Origin: Lomentospora prolificans
Lineage: Eukaryota; Ascomycota; Sordariomycetes; Microascales; Microascaceae
Direction of reading: 5' to 3'
NCBI GenBank assembly: GCA_029532625.1
Contig: JARFXM010000001.1
Coordinates: forward strand, 62,001 to 126,000
Length of the DNA: 64,000 nt
The notes under the pieces: model-generated
Told to the model about the DNA's origin: nothing
The model's input: only the letters and a program-made list of their open reading frames with translations
The model's database searches: none
Shown here: positions 35,656 to 49,961 of the stretch, one piece after another
How positions within the stretch are numbered: the first letter of the stretch is position 1
Layout of the letters: each line of letters begins with the position of its first letter
Program-made: the position numbers and the translations under genes

Positions 35656-35993
35656 TGTCACGGCCACACTTGGCCAAGAGAGGAGGCCGGGCGGTCAAGA
35701 CCGGCAGAAAAGGATAAACTATAGAAGCGCACCAGGATCATGGGAAACAATAGATCACCCGTGCTCATAGTGATCCGCAAGTGACCCAGATCATACAGGG
35801 TCATAGTGAGCCGGAGTGATCTAGGAGAGCCCACAAGGGAAACACCTATATAAACTATAAGTCCTACTATATATCTAGTTTATCTTTCAAGGCTCTCTAG
35901 TAGTTAATTCAAGTTACTCTATAAACTATACTTAAATATATATTATGAACCCTTATTATTACTATCTAATTACCTTACTTATCTACTAATAGG
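35656..35993 (+). repeat. E2 5' LTR (type B), left piece
   Basis: Same as the solo LTR at 61219-61613 on the opposite strand. The U3 part (to about 35850) keeps many CpG sites, while the part after TATATAA is AT-shifted. The left flank is CCTAG at 35651-35655. ATAGG at 35989-35993 is the E1 target duplication. Confidence 0.85.
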
Positions 35994-36487
35994 TGTGACA
36001 TTCCAACACTTCTAATAGGGTTAGTCACCTTAAGGTTAGAATAGTTAGGCCTATTAGTAGATAAGTAAGGCAATCAGACAGTAATAATAAGGGTACATAA
36101 TACGTATTCAAGTGTAGTTCATAGAATAACTTGAATTAACTACTATAGAACTAAAGAATAACTAGAATATATAATAGTAACAACTATAACTTATATAGAC
36201 TTCTTCCTTTATAGGACCATAGGTCCCTAGAGTACAGTCCTCCTATAGACTATACTTACCCTTAGTACAGTCCTTCCTAGACTATACCTACTCCTACTAT
36301 AGTCCTTCTAGACTGCCTTTATCCTAGATACAGTCCTCTTCTAATTAGTCCAGAGGAGCTAGGTTTAATTCTATTAGCTTAGGTTATACTATCTAGTTCC
36401 TAGCCTTCCTAGGTTATACCAGGGTTTATCCTTTTCTACTATACTTACCTACCTAGCCTATATAAGAGGTTATATTAGCCTATAATA
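35994..36487 (-). repeat. E1 3' LTR (type A, 494 bp)
   Basis: The outer end reads TGTGACATTCC (complement of the LTR end, little mutated); the inner end is heavily mutated (TATAATA where the intact copy has GTGACA). Confidence 0.9.
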
Positions 36488-37175
36488 TAATACCTCCTTC
36501 CTTTAGTCTTTATCCCTAAAGACCTTAATTTTATTTTTAATCCCTATTAGCCCTAACCTATTAGTCCTTTCTTAGTTAGTCTACTTCTCCTTTATTTTCT
36601 TCTATTATAATACTAATAGTATATTAAGTCAAGTAGTAAAATATCCTTTTACTTAATCCCTCTAAAAGAAATAAGAGAATAAAAAGTTAATAGAATATAT
36701 TTCTTCTTTTAGTAATAATCTTAAAATACTATATACTTATTATTATTACTAGAAGAAAGTATACTATATAGTACTAAATTCTTCCTAATATTTAGCCTAT
36801 ACCAAGGGAAAGTGTGCTTGTAATGGTTCCCTAGTGGCTTTATCTTATAGGTATTTCCATTACCCTTACCTTTCCTATAGTAGCCCTAACTTTTCTAGTA
36901 TCCTATAATATAGCTAAAACTAAAAAGGTAGATAAAGCTTTAGAAAAGTCTGAGGACCAGCTCCTTGAAATTATAGTAAGGATTACCTACCTCTATTATT
37001 AATAGAAACTCCTTAAGGAGCAGGGTAATGAACTTTATTAGTATAGTATTACTAGTTTATTAATAGAGGAGGAGAGGGATACTCTTATTGTCGAGACCTA
37101 GTAGGCTATTAGGGATGCTCAGTCCCTTGGCGCTTTTAGGGTATTCGATTAGGATACCCTTAGTCTCACTCCTAA

Positions 37176-40100
37176 CCTCCTACTATTAGATCTTAAGGTT
37201 TCCCTGGGTTCTCCTAGTGAAACTTTATAAGTAATATTAGGCTCCTAGCCAGATTCTGGATAGGCTCCTAAGTATTTTTATTATAGTTATAGCCTTTCTA
37301 TTTAATTAAATATTTAACCTTCCTATTATTAATTATAGAGTTAAGTACCTTCTCTACTTCATATTCTTCTATTATAGCTACTTCTATAGTTTCTTTAGTA
37401 GGTGTATCTTGGTGTGCTAGTTTAAGTAGCATGACATGGAACATAGGGTTTATCTTTATTATTTCAAGGAGTTATAGTTTATAATTAACTTCTAAGATTT
37501 TTCTTTTTATAATAAAAAGTCTAATTTTTCAGTGATTAAGTTTATTGCTTAGTTATTAGGTTTTGATTTATAGGTCCCTCATTCCTGGTTTCTTTTATAG
37601 TAGGTAGACTTTACTTCCCTCCTTAAAGGTTAGTCCCTTAATCCTTTTCCTATCTATATAGTACTTTATCCTTTATTTTATAAACTCTAGTTCTTCTATT
37701 AGTTACTTATAGAGTTCCTTTATTTTATCTGATTGGATGATTACTTGTTTAGCCTGTGTTTTCACTCCTATAGGCTTAAATCCTATCTTAGGTTATATTC
37801 TATAGTTCACATAGAATAATAATATTCCTATACTTTCTAATATATTAGTATTATAAGCATACTAGGCTAGGGGTAGTAGTACTACCTAGTTATTTTATTC
37901 CTAGTTGATATAGTATCATAGGTAGGTTTCTAGTATTTAATTTACCTATTCTACCTATCCTTAGGTTTTAGGATAGTAGGCTATAGATAACTTGTAGTTA
38001 ATTCCTAACCTATCTGAAAGGCTCTGCTAGAAGTAGGAAGCAAAGACACTTCCTCTATTAGTATTAATTTCTTCTAGTAAATTATGGTTTGCAGCCACTA
38101 TCTATAGGAATAGTTCTATAAATCAAGGTGCTTTCATGGCTTTATTACAGGGTATGAAGTAAGCATATTTTGTAAGTCAGTCTACAACCACCATAATACT
38201 ATCATATTTAACTCCTATAGTTAGATCTTCTAACTTTAGTAATTTGACAATAAAGTCAATAATAATCTTTTGCCATAGTACTTCTAGTACTAGCATCAGC
38301 TATAATAGCCCTTGCAGCTTATATTATAAGTTTTTATTCCTTACATATGAAGCATATTCAGCAAGTACTTCCTTAACCACTATTTTCAGCTATAGGATAA
38401 GGTATCCTCTTAGTATTCTTTTAATCATTTTTGTGATCCCTAGGTACCCACTAAGTAGTAACTTATATATTACTTATATTAATTCCCTAAATAGTTCTAG
38501 GGGTACTAGTATATTCTTCTTATATTATCCTTACTTTAGATCCCTATAGTATTTTTCAATTTCTTCTATTACCTTAGTAGTAGTATTAACTTAGTAGCTT
38601 ATTACTAGTTACTATAAGCTTCCTTATTTATTATAGTAGAATATTATACTTACTTCCTTAGGTATCTTCTAGAAGTGATCTAGTTGTCAGCTAAGTGTGT
38701 CAGCTCATCCATTTTCTTTTCCTTTAATATATATAATTTTGAAGTTATATTTAGAGAGGAATTTAGCCCATCAGACTTATCACTTATTTAATTCCTTAGT
38801 AGTTATAAAGCTAGTGAGGTTCTTATGATTGGAATAGATAATAATAGGGTATTTTGCCCCTATAAGGTAATATTTTTATTCCTTAAAGGCTTTAATAATT
38901 ACTATAAGTTCTTTATCTAGGATCCTATATCATAGTACAAGTCTACTTAACTTTTTTAATATAAAAGTAATTAAGTATATCCTTCCTTATTCATCTTTTT
39001 ATCTAAGTTATACTCCTAGGGTATAGTTTAATATATCTATCTTAACTTTAAAAGGTTTACTAGGGTCTACTTTATATAATACTAGTCTCTTATAAATACT
39101 CTATTTTACTTCTTAGAATGCTTATTACTATTCTATCCCCTATATAAAGATATTCTTATTCTTTATAAACTCTATAAGAGGTCTAACTCTCTTACTATAA
39201 TCCTTTAGGAACCTCCTATAGAAATTAATAAATCCTAGGAATCCCTATACTTCAGTAACTATCTAAGGTACTAGCCAGTTAAGTACAGCCTTAACTTTTA
39301 ATTCCTATATCCTGATTTCTCCTAGTTAGATAGTATATCTAAGGAAGTCTACTTCTTATATATAGAAGTGACTCTTCTTTAGTTCTACTAATAAGTTAGT
39401 ATTATAGAGTTTTTATAGTATCTTTTCAATATATTCCTTATATTCCTCTAAGGTTTCTAAAAAGATAAGGATATTATCTAGATAGGCTACTATAAACTAA
39501 TCCAGGTGCTCTTATAGTATATAGTTGATTATAGTTTAGAAGGTTACTAGTGTATTTATAAGTCCAAATAGTATAACATAATATTCAAAGTATCTATATC
39601 AAGTATAGAAGGCTATCTTCCACTTATCTCCTTCCTTAATCCTGATAAGGTTATATACCCCTTTAAGGTCTAGGGCAGTAAACTATTTTACTTTTTATAG
39701 TCTATCCCTTAACTCTAAGATTAATAGTAGTAAATATTAGTTCTTAATAGTAATCTTATTAAGTTAGCAGTAATCTATATATATATATAGTCTTCTATCC
39801 TTCTTTAGTATAAAGAGGATAGGGTATCCTACTAGTAATATTAAGGGTCTAATAAACCCTTTCCTAATATTTTCTTATATATATTCCTAAAGTTCTTTCA
39901 ACTAGTTTTCATTTAAGTTATATATTAGCATGAACTTAGGTTATATTCCTAGTTTAAGGTGAATCTCATGATCCCATTCACTATATTCTAATAGTCCAGT
40001 TTCCAATTCTTCTATGAATATTTTACTATACTTATAGTATTACAGTAGCAAGTTCTGGATCATTTCTTCTTTTATTAGTATAGTAGTCATACTCATCATA

Positions 40101-42820
40101 CAACACATTATCCAGTTCTATTTGTACTTCTTTCCTTTTGGTAGGTGATTCAAATCTTTAGTAGCAAGCACTTTAATATATATTATTATTCAAAAGGCTC
40201 TCAGTTTATTTAGCATATACTACTCTAGTCAATACTACTCAGGGACTGAACCATCAACAGATTCTCCTTAGATCCTAGTCCAAGTGAGCTAATCAGTAAT
40301 CCAGTCTATTCTTAGGTTTTAGGTTCTCAACTATAATATGCTAATCATAATAGGATAGTTTGATTCCATAATATCAAAGGATATTTTATCAGGTTGGTTT
40401 TAGATTATGACATTAAGGTGCATAGTCTCTATATTTACTATACCTTTTCTATATATAATAAGTTCTCCTTCATAGTTGCTTAACAGGTATAGTCATTCCT
40501 TGTAATTCTATAGGAGTTGTAGTTTATTCACTATATCTAGTAAGATGAAATTTCCTTATACTCCACTATCTATTAAGGCTTTATATATTTATCCTTGAAT
40601 CATAATTAGTACTTTTAAATATTTAGTTTTATTAGAGCTTATAATATTCAGACTTTAGTTTTCTAGTATAATAGCTTATTTATAGCTTTCTTATATCTTT
40701 TTAGAAGTATTCTCTAGGCTTTATTATCCTTATAGTTCTTTATACTATTATTCATATATCTTCATAGCTTGCCTGTTATATTCAAAGTTTTATTATACTA
40801 CTTGTAGTCTTACTTCCCTTATCACCTAGACATCTCATTTTACTATATCTATTTCTTTTTCTATAGCTTCAGTATATACCTATATAGCTACTATATCTAT
40901 ATTATTAAGCTTAGTTTCAAGTCCCTTAACTTATCCTTATATTTCTATAATAAGTTTATCATATTTAGTTATCTATTCTAGGATGCTAATAATAGTTTTA
41001 TTAGTTCTATGGTTTATGGTTTATATAAGTTCCTCTATATTTTTAATTCTTATTTCTATATATTCTAATCTTCTAGCTATTTCTACTTATTATATTTTAA
41101 TTTAACTAAGTTTCTTAATTATTAGTTTAAACTATTTTAGTAGATCATTCTTTTAATCTTTATTAAGTTGGTTATAGAGAGTATTATCTAGCTTATTAAT
41201 TACTTCTTTAAAGTTATAGACCTTCTTTACTAGTTTTTCAATATCTTTAATATACTTATTAATTTTCTAAGTAGTTCCTTCTTCTTTAGTAATAGGTATT
41301 ACTTCTTAATAAGGGGGAAGTCCTTAGTTCTTAACCTCTTTCCCTTTTTATTATTGTTATAAGGTAATTTAGATCTACTCTATATATTAAATATATTCTA
41401 TAGGTAGTTTCTTACCTTACTTATAGTTATAATGCTTCTAGTGGAATATAGTAATGTTTAGTTCTTTTACTTCTACTCCTAGGTACTTTTTAAGTACTAT
41501 AAGCATCTCCTTTTCAATATTATTAACTTTAAGGTTACTTAGTCTAGCCTTTTCTCTTTCTATAGTTATAAGGGTTTATAGTTTTCATAGGTAGTATCTA
41601 GCTCTATCCTTCCTATCATAGTATACTTAATAGTTATTATCATAGTATACAGTCTAATATATAACTTAGTAGTCTAGGATAGTACTACTAGCTAAAGTCT
41701 AAGTCTAGGTAGTAAGTTCATTACTAGCCTTACTTTACTTATTATTACTCTAGATTTTTCCTTAAGGTATAGGCCTCCAGCTCTTATTCTTTTAGTCTCC
41801 TTATTCTTTTCTCCCTACTCCCTAGTTTCCTCTATTTTAGTATTCTCTTATGAAATGTCCTATATAGCCACAGGTATAGTATTTACTAAGATAGTCCTCT
41901 ATTTATTTCTTGATTCTATAGTCATCTCTTCATATAGTAGAATCAAGTTCTATAGGCCCTAGGTAAGTTCCCTATAAGGTATTACTATTATATTATTTCC
42001 TAGTATTAGCTTCCTATTTTTTACTATATCCTCTACTATATAGTATCTTCTAGTATTTCTCTAGTTACTATTAATATAGTTAGTTATTAATCCTAATAGT
42101 AAAGTCTATATACTTTCCAAGTTCTATAGGAGTATCTAGGATCTTATTAATTTCATCTTTCACTTTATCCTTTAACCTATAGTAGAAGTATTTAATTATA
42201 GATTCATTATCTTATTTCAGGTATATAGTAATTTATTAGAACTTAGACATATATTCTAAGGCTAAAGTCTTTTATTAGGTTTCCCTAAGCTTTTATTTCA
42301 TAGTCTAGTCTTTATCTAGATCTCTAAAAGCCCCTTTAATAGCTTCTTTAAAGTTATTATAGTTTTTAAATATTCTTTTAGTTATACTATCTTATTATAT
42401 AGGTTCACTAGTATAGTAGTCCTATAAGGTTAGTTTAAACTATACTATAGTATCTCTAACTAGGAATCCTACTATACTAGTAACTTTAGTAGTAGTATTA
42501 GTAATTCTATAGTAGTTATAATATATTCTTATATATATGAGCAAGGACTATAGCTTAATACAGCTTCTATCAAACTTCTTAGGTCCTGGGAAGTAGACTT
42601 TAGGCTTCCTTACTTCTATAATAGTATTAGTAGTAGATTAGATAATAGTTTAGAAGAGAGATAATATATCTTTATATATAATAGGTTAGTATTATTCCTG
42701 GAGTTGAGTATTCTACTATCAGGCTTGTTAAAGTTACTCTATAAGGTCCTTGATTTTTTTAATAAGCTATTCCTTACTAGCAGCTATAATACTAGTGCTA
42801 GATATAGTTTCATTCACTAT
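37176..42820 (-). pseudogene. E1 gag-pol remnant
   Basis: The minus-strand frame corresponds to E4 gag-pol. The gag start codon is ATA (42818-42820) in place of ATG. Many in-frame TAG and TAA codons follow. Family order (gag, protease, reverse transcriptase, RNase H, integrase with zinc region, chromodomain) can be followed by alignment to E4 and E5. The 3' limit is approximate. Confidence 0.75.
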
Positions 42821-42883
42821 AGTTCCTACTATTAGTTTCTTTACTATTTGAAAGGGTTACTTACTAAATAGGAGTAGTTAATA

Positions 42884-43377
42884 TATAATATTCTAATACT
42901 TCTAATAGGGTTAGTCACCTTAAGGTTAGAATAGTCAGGCCTATTAGTAGATAAGTAAGGCAGTTAGATAGTAATAATAAGGGTATAGAATATATATTCA
43001 AGTATAGTTCATAGAATAACTTAAATTAACTACTATAGAACTAAAGAATAACTAGAATATATAATAGTAACAACTATAACTTATATAGACTTCTTCCTTC
43101 ATAGGACTACAGGTCCCTAGAGTATAGTCCTCCTATAGACTATACTTACCCTTGGTGTAGTCCTTCCTAGACTATACCTACTCCTGCTATAGTCCTTCTA
43201 GACTGCTTTTATCCTGGATATAGTCCTCTTCTAATTAGTCCAGAGGAGCTAGGTTTAATTCTATTAGCTTGGGTTACACTATCTAGTTCCTAGCCTTCCT
43301 AGGTTATGCTAGGGTTTATCCTTTTCTGCCATGCTTGCCTGCCTGGCCTGCATAAGAGGTCATGTCAGCCCGTGACA
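42884..43377 (-). repeat. E1 5' LTR (type A, 494 bp)
   Basis: The outer 65 bp (43313-43377) are nearly identical to the intact LTR at 62273, with one clear change, while the inner end is fully AT-shifted (TATAATATTC). Confidence 0.9.
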
Positions 43378-43382
43378 ATAGG

Positions 43383-43439
43383 CCTAACTATTCTAACCTT
43401 AAGGTAACTAACCCTATTAAGAAGTATTAGAATATTATA
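43383..43439 (+). repeat. E2 5' LTR (type B), right piece
   Basis: The 57 bp complete the 395-bp B LTR exactly (338 + 57). The inner end reads ATTATA where the intact form has ATTACA or ATCACA. Confidence 0.85.
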
Positions 43440-43501
43440 TATTAACTACTCCTATTTAGTAAGTAACCCTTTTAAATAGTAAAAGACTAATAGCAGGAAC
43501 T

Positions 43502-45737
43502 ATAGAAACTACATCTAGTACTAGCATTATAGCTACTAGTAAAGAACAGCTTGCTAAAAAGATCAAGGAACTTATAGAGTAACTTTAGCAAGCCTGATAG
43601 CAGAATGCTTAGCTCTAGGAACAATACTAACCTACTATATATAAAGACATGTTAGCTCTCTTCCAAGCTATTATCTAATCCACTACTAACACTATTATAG
43701 AAGTAAGGAAGCCTAAGGTCTACTTCCTAGGACTAGAGAAGTTTGATAGAAGCTATACTAAACTACAATCCTTCCTTATATATATGAGGGCATACTATGA
43801 CCACTATGGAATCGCTGATACTGCCACTAAAGTTACTAGTATAGTGGGATTCCTAGTTAGAGATACTATAGTATAGTTTAAACTAACCTTATAGGACTAC
43901 TATACTAATAAACTTATATAATAAGACAGTATAACTAAAAGAATATTCAAAAACTATAATAACTTTAAAGAAGCTATTAAAAGGGCTTTTAGAGATCTAG
44001 ATAAAGACTAGACTATAAAATAAAAGCTTAGGGAAACCTAATAAAAGACCTTAGCTTTAGAATATATATCTAAATTCTAATAAATTACTATATACTTTGA
44101 ATAGGATAATAAATCTATAATTAAATACTTCTACTATAGGTTAAAGGATAAAGTAAAAGATAAAATTAATAAGATCCTGGATACTCCTATATAATTTAGA
44201 AAGTATATAGACCTTACTATTAGGATTAATAACTAACTATATTAATAATAACTAGAGAAATACTAGAAGATACTATATAGTAGAGGATATAGTAAAAAAT
44301 AGGAAGCTAATACTAGAAAATAATAGAATAGTAATACCTTATAGGGAATTTACCTAGGGCCTATAGAACTTGATTCTACTATATGAAAAGATAACTATAG
44401 AATTAAGAAATAAATAGAGGACTATCTTAGTAAATGCTATACCTATGGCCATATAGGATATTTTATAAGAGAATACTAAAATAGAGGAAACTAGGGAGTA
44501 GGAAGAAAAGAATAAGGAGACTAAAAGAATAAGAACTAGAGACCTATACTTTAAGGAAAAACCTAAAGTAATAATAAGTAAAGTAAGGCTAGTAACAAAC
44601 CTACTACCTAGACTTAGACCTTAGCTAATAGTACTATCCTAGACTACTAAGTTATATACTAGACTATATACTATAATAATAACTATTAAGTATACTATAA
44701 TAAGAAGGATAGAGCTAGATATTACTTATAAAAACTATAAACCCTTATAACTATAGAAAGAGAAAAGGCTGGACTAAGTAATCTTAAAGCTAATAATATT
44801 AAAAAAGAGATACTTATAATACTTAAAAAGTACCTAGGAGTAGAAGTAAAAGAACTAAACATTACTATATTCTACTAGAAGTATTATAATTATAAGTAAG
44901 GTAAGAAACTACCTATAGAATATACTTAATATATAGAGTGGATCTGAATTACCTTATAATAATAATAAAAAGGGAAAGAGGCTAAAAACTAAGGACTTCC
45001 CCCTTATTAAGAAGTAATACCTATTACTAAAGAAGAAGGAACTACCTAGAAAATTAATAAATGTATTAAAGATACTAAAAAACTAGTAAAAAAGGTCTAT
45101 AACCTTAAAGAAGTAATTAATAAATTAGATAATACTCTTTACAACTAACTTAATAAAGATTAAAAGAATAATCTACTAAAATAGTTTAAACTAATAATTA
45201 AGAAACTTAGTTGAATTAAAATATAATAAGTAGAAATAGCTAGAAGACTGGAATATATAGAAATAAGGACTAAAAATACAGAGGAACTTATATAAACTAT
45301 AAATTATAGAACTAATAAAACTATTACTAGTATCCTAGAATAGATAACTAAATATAATAAACTTATTATAGAAATATAAGAACAAGTTAAGGGACTTGAA
45401 ACCAAGCTTGATAATATAGATATAGTAGCCATACAGGTATACACCAAAGCTACAGAAAAAGAAATAGATATAGCAAAGTAAGAAGTCCAGGTAATAAGGG
45501 AAGCAAGACTATAAGTAGCATAACAAAACTCCAAATATAACAGGCAAGCCATAAAGATATATGAACAATAGCATAAAGAACCACAAGGATAACAAAGCCT
45601 GGAGAATACTTCCAAAAAGGCATAAGAAAGCTACAAATGAGCTATCATACTAGAAAACTGAAGTCTGAATATTATGAGCTCTAATAAAACCAAACATTTA
45701 AAAGTACCAATTACGATTCAAGGACAAACATACAAAG
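43502..45737 (+). pseudogene. E2 gag remnant
   Basis: Aligns with the gag of E5 (62830 onward) and E4 (49962 onward) in the plus direction, including the region before the zinc knuckle and the coiled gag C-terminus near 45000-45700. Start codon lost and about six bases missing near it. Stops at the E3 insertion in what corresponds to the start of the protease. Confidence 0.75.
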
Positions 45738-46231
45738 TGTGATATTCTAACACTTCTAATAGGGTTAGTCACCTTAAGGTTAGAATAGTCAGGCCTGTTA
45801 GTAGATAAGTGAGGTAGTTAGATAGTAATAATAAGGGTATGTAATATGTATTTAAGTGTGGTTTATAGAATGACTTAAATTAACTACTATAGAACTAAAG
45901 AATAACTAGAATATATAATAGTAATAACTATGACTTATATAGACTTCTTCCTTTATAGGACTATAGGTCCCTAGAGTGCAGTCCTCCTATAGACTATACT
46001 TACCCTTGGTATAGTCCTTCCTAGACTGTACCTACTCCTACTATAGTCCTTCTAGACTACCTTTATCCTGGATATAGTCCTCTTCTAATTAGTCTAGAGG
46101 AGCCAGGTTTAATTCTATTAACTTAGGTTATACTATCTAGTTCCTAGCCTTCCTAGATTATACTAAGGTTTATCCTTTTCTGCTATACTTACCTACCTAG
46201 CCTATATAAGAGGTTATATTAGCCTATAATA
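45738..46231 (-). repeat. E3 3' LTR (type A, 494 bp)
   Basis: Outer end TGTGATATTC, partly spared; inner end GCCTATAATA, strongly mutated. Confidence 0.9.
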
Positions 46232-49200
46232 TAATACCTTCTCCCTTTAGTCTTTATCCCTAAAGACTTTAATTTTATTTTTAATCCCTATTAGCCCTAA
46301 CCTATTAGTCCTTTCTTAGTTAGTCTACTTCTCCTTTATTTTCTTCTACTATAATACTAATAGTATATTAAGTCAGATAGTAAAATATCCTTCTACTTAA
46401 TCCCTCTAAAAGAAATAAGAGAATAAAAAGTTAATAGAATATATTTCTTCTTTTAGTGATGATCTTGAAATACTATACATCTATTATTATTACTAGAAGA
46501 AGGTATACTATATAGTACTAAATTCTTCCTAATATTTAGCCTGTGCTAAGGGAAAGCATACTTGTAATAGTTCCCTGGTGGCTTCGTCTTATAGGTATTT
46601 CTATTACCCTTACCTTTCCTATAGTAGCCCTAACTTTTCTAGTATCCTATAATATAGCTGAAACTAAAAAGGTAGATAAGGCTTTAGAAAAGTCTAAGGA
46701 CTAGCTCTTTAAAATTATAGTAAGGATTACTTACCTCTATTATTAATAGAAACTCCTTAAGAAGTAAAGTAATAAACTTTATTAGTATAGTATTACTAGT
46801 TTATTAATAAAAGAGGAGAGGGATACTCTTATTATTAAGACCTAGTAGGCTATTAGGGATACTTAGTCCCTTAGTATTTTTAAGGTGTTTAATTAGGATA
46901 CCCTTAGTCTTACTCCTAACCTCCTACTATTAGATCTTAAGGTTTCCCTGGGTTCTCCTAGTAAAACTTTGTAAGTAATATCAGGCTCCTAGCCAGATTC
47001 TAGATAGGCTCTTAAGTATTTTTGTTATAGTTATAGCCTTTCTATTTAATTAAATATTTAACCTTCCTATTATTAATTATAGAGTTAAGTACCTTCTCTA
47101 CTTTATATTCTCCTTCTATTATAGCTACTTCTATAGTTTCTTTAGTAGGTGTATCTTAGTGTACTAGTTCAAGTAGTATAATATGGAATATAGGGTTTAT
47201 CTTTATTGTTTTAGGGAGTTATAGTTTATAATTAACTTCTAAGATTTTTCTTTTTATAATAAAGGGTCTAATTTTTTAGTAATTAAGTTTATTACTTAGT
47301 TATTAGGTTTTGATTTATAGGTCCCTTATTCCTAGTTTCTTTTATAGTAGGTAGACTTTACTTCCCTCCTTAAAGGTTAGTCCCTTAATCCTTTTCCTAT
47401 TTATATAGTACTTTATCCTTTATTTTATAAACTCTAGTTCTTCTATTAGTTACTTATAGAGTTCCTTTATTTTGTCTAATTAGATAATTACTTATTCAGC
47501 CTGTATTTTCACTCCTATAGGCTTAAATCCTGTCTTAGGTTGTATTCTATAGTTTGTATAGAATGGTAATATTCCTGTACTTTCTAATATATTAGTGTTG
47601 TAAGTATACTAGGCTAGGGGTAGTAGTGCTACCTAGTTGTTTTATTCCTAGTTAATATAGTATTATAGGTAGGTTTCTAGTATTTGATTTACTTATTCTA
47701 CCTATCCTTAGGTTTTAGGATAGTAGGCTATGGATAACTTATAGTTAATTCCTAACCTATCTAAAAGGCTCTACTAGAAGTAGGAAGTAAAGATGCTTCC
47801 TCTATTAGTATTGATTTCTTCTAGTAAATTATGGTTTGTAGCTACTATCTATAGGAATAGTTCTGTGAATTGAGGTGCTTTTATGGCTTTATTATAAGGT
47901 ATGAAGTAAGTATATTTTATGAGTTAGTTTATAACTACTATAATGTTATTGTATTTGACTCCTATAGTTAGATCTTCTAACTTTAGTAATTTAATAATAA
48001 AGTTAATAATAATCTTTTGCTATAGTACTTCTAGTACTAGTATTAGCTGTAATAGCCCTTACAGCTTATATCATGAGTTTTTGTTCCTTGTGTATAAAGT
48101 ATATTCAGTGAGTACTTCCTTAACTACTATTTTTAGCTGTAGGATGAGGTATCCTCTTGGTATTCTTTTGATTATTTTCATGATCCCTAGGTGCCCACTA
48201 AGTGGTGACTTGTGTATTACTTGTATTAATTCCCTAGATAGTTCTAGGGGTACTAGTGTATTCTTCTTATATCATCTTTGCTTTAGATCCCTATAGTATT
48301 TTTCAATTTCTTCTATTACCTTGGTAGTAGTATTGACTTAGTAGCTTATTGCTAGTTGCTATAGGCTTCCTTGTTTGTTGTAGTAGAATATTATACTTGC
48401 TTCCTTAGGTATCTTCTAGAAGTGATCTAGTTGTTGGCTAAGTGCATCAGTTTATCTGTTTTCTTTTCCTTTGATATGTATGATTTTGAAGTCGTATTTA
48501 GAGAGGAATTCAGCCTATTAGACTTGTCACTTATTCAATTCCTTAGTGGTTGTAAAGCTAGTGAGGTTCTTATAATTAGAATAGATAATAATAGGGTGTT
48601 TTACCCCTATAAGGTAATATTTCTATTCCTTGAAGGCTTTAATAATTACTATGAGTTCTTTATCTAGGATCCTATATTATAGTATAGGTCTACTTAACTT
48701 TTTTAATATAAAAGTGATTAGGTATATCCTTCCTTGTTTATCTCTTTATCCAAGTTATACTCCTAGGGTATAGTCTGATATATCTGTCTTAACTTTAAAA
48801 GGTTTATTAGGGTCTGCTTTATATAATACTAGTCTCTTATAAATACTCTATTTTACTTCTTGGAATGCTTATTACTGTTCTATCCCCTATATGAAGATGT
48901 TCTTATTCTTTATAAGCTCTATAAGAGGTCTGACTCTCTTGCTATAGTCCTTTAGGAACTTCTTATAGAAATTAATGAATCCTAGGAATCCCTATACTTT
49001 AGTGACTATCTAAGGTACTAGCTAGTTAAGTGTAGCCTTGACTTTTAATTCCTATATTCTGATTTCTCCTAGTTAGATAGTGTATCTAAGGAAGTCTACT
49101 TCTTATATATAGAAGTGACTCTTCTTTAGTTCTACTAATAAGTTAGTATTATAGAGTTTTTATAGTATCTTTTTAATATATTCCTTATATTCCTCTAAGG

Positions 49201-49404
49201 TTTCTAAGAAGATGAGGATATTATCTAGATAGGCTACTATAAATTGATCCAGGTGCTCTCATAGTATATAGTTGATTATAGTTTAGAAGATTACTAATAT
49301 ATTTATAAGTCTAAATAGTATAATATAATATTTAAAGTGTTTATATTAAGTATAGAAGGCTATCTTCCACTTATCTCCTTCCTTAATCCTGATAAGGTTA
49401 TATA

Positions 49405-49898
49405 TGTTATGGGCTGACATGACCTCTTATGTAGGCCAGGTAGGCAAGTATAGTAGAAAAGGATAAACCCTGGTGCAACCTGGGAAGGCTAGGAACTAGA
49501 TAGTATAACCTGAGCTAATAGAATTAAACCTAGCTCTTTTAGACTAATTAGAAGAGGACTATATCCAGGATAAAGGTAGTCTAGAAGGACTATAGTAGGA
49601 GTAGGTATAGTCTAGGAAGGACTATACCAAGGGTAAGTATAGTTTATGGGAGGACTATACTCTAGGGACCTATAGTCCTATAAAGGGAGAAGTCTATATA
49701 AGTTATAGTTATTACTATTATATATTCTAGTTATTCTTTAGTTCTATAGTAGTTAATTTAAGTTACTCTCTAGACTATACTTGAATATATATTATAGACC
49801 TTTATTATTACTATCTAACTACCTTACTTATCTACTAATAGGCCTAACTATTCTAACCTTAAAGTGACTAACCCTATTAGAAGTGTTAGAATACTATA
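49405..49898 (+). repeat. E4 5' LTR (type A, 494 bp)
   Basis: Starts TGTTATGGGC and ends CTATA before TATTAACTACTCC. The outer part is less mutated than the inner part. Confidence 0.92.
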
Positions 49899-49961
49899 TA
49901 TTAACTACTCCTATTTGGTAAGTAACCCTTTCAAATAGTAAAGAAACTAATAGTAGGAGCT

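Larger units (their letters stand above)
35994..43377 (-). mobile_element. E1: full-length 7384-bp chromovirus, subfamily A, minus strand
   Basis: Bounded by ATAGG target duplications (35989-35993 and 43378-43382). LTRs of 494 bp lie at 35994-36487 (3') and 42884-43377 (5'). Read on the minus strand it has the order LTR-gag-protease-reverse transcriptase-RNase H-integrase-chromodomain-about 0.7 kb 3' region-purine tract (AAAGGAAGGAGG)-LTR. All frames are broken by TAG/TAA from C-to-T and G-to-A changes. It is 3 bp shorter than E3 and E4. It sits inside the U5 part of the E2 5' LTR, so it is younger than E2. Confidence 0.92.

Noticed and set aside
38244..38549. Similar open frames of about 100-120 codons at 38244-38549, 47943-48296 (plus) and 54233-54598, 60499-60825 (minus)
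   Set aside because: All four are antisense to the same part of integrase in E1, E3, E4 and E2. RIP makes stops on the sense strand more than in this antisense frame, so the frame stays open by chance; its Ser/Leu/Ile/Tyr-rich product has no family features.
45304..45615. Minus-strand frame of 103 codons (and one at 51770-51952)
   Set aside because: Antisense to the gag C-terminal coiled region of E2 and E4, a by-product of the same mutation bias.
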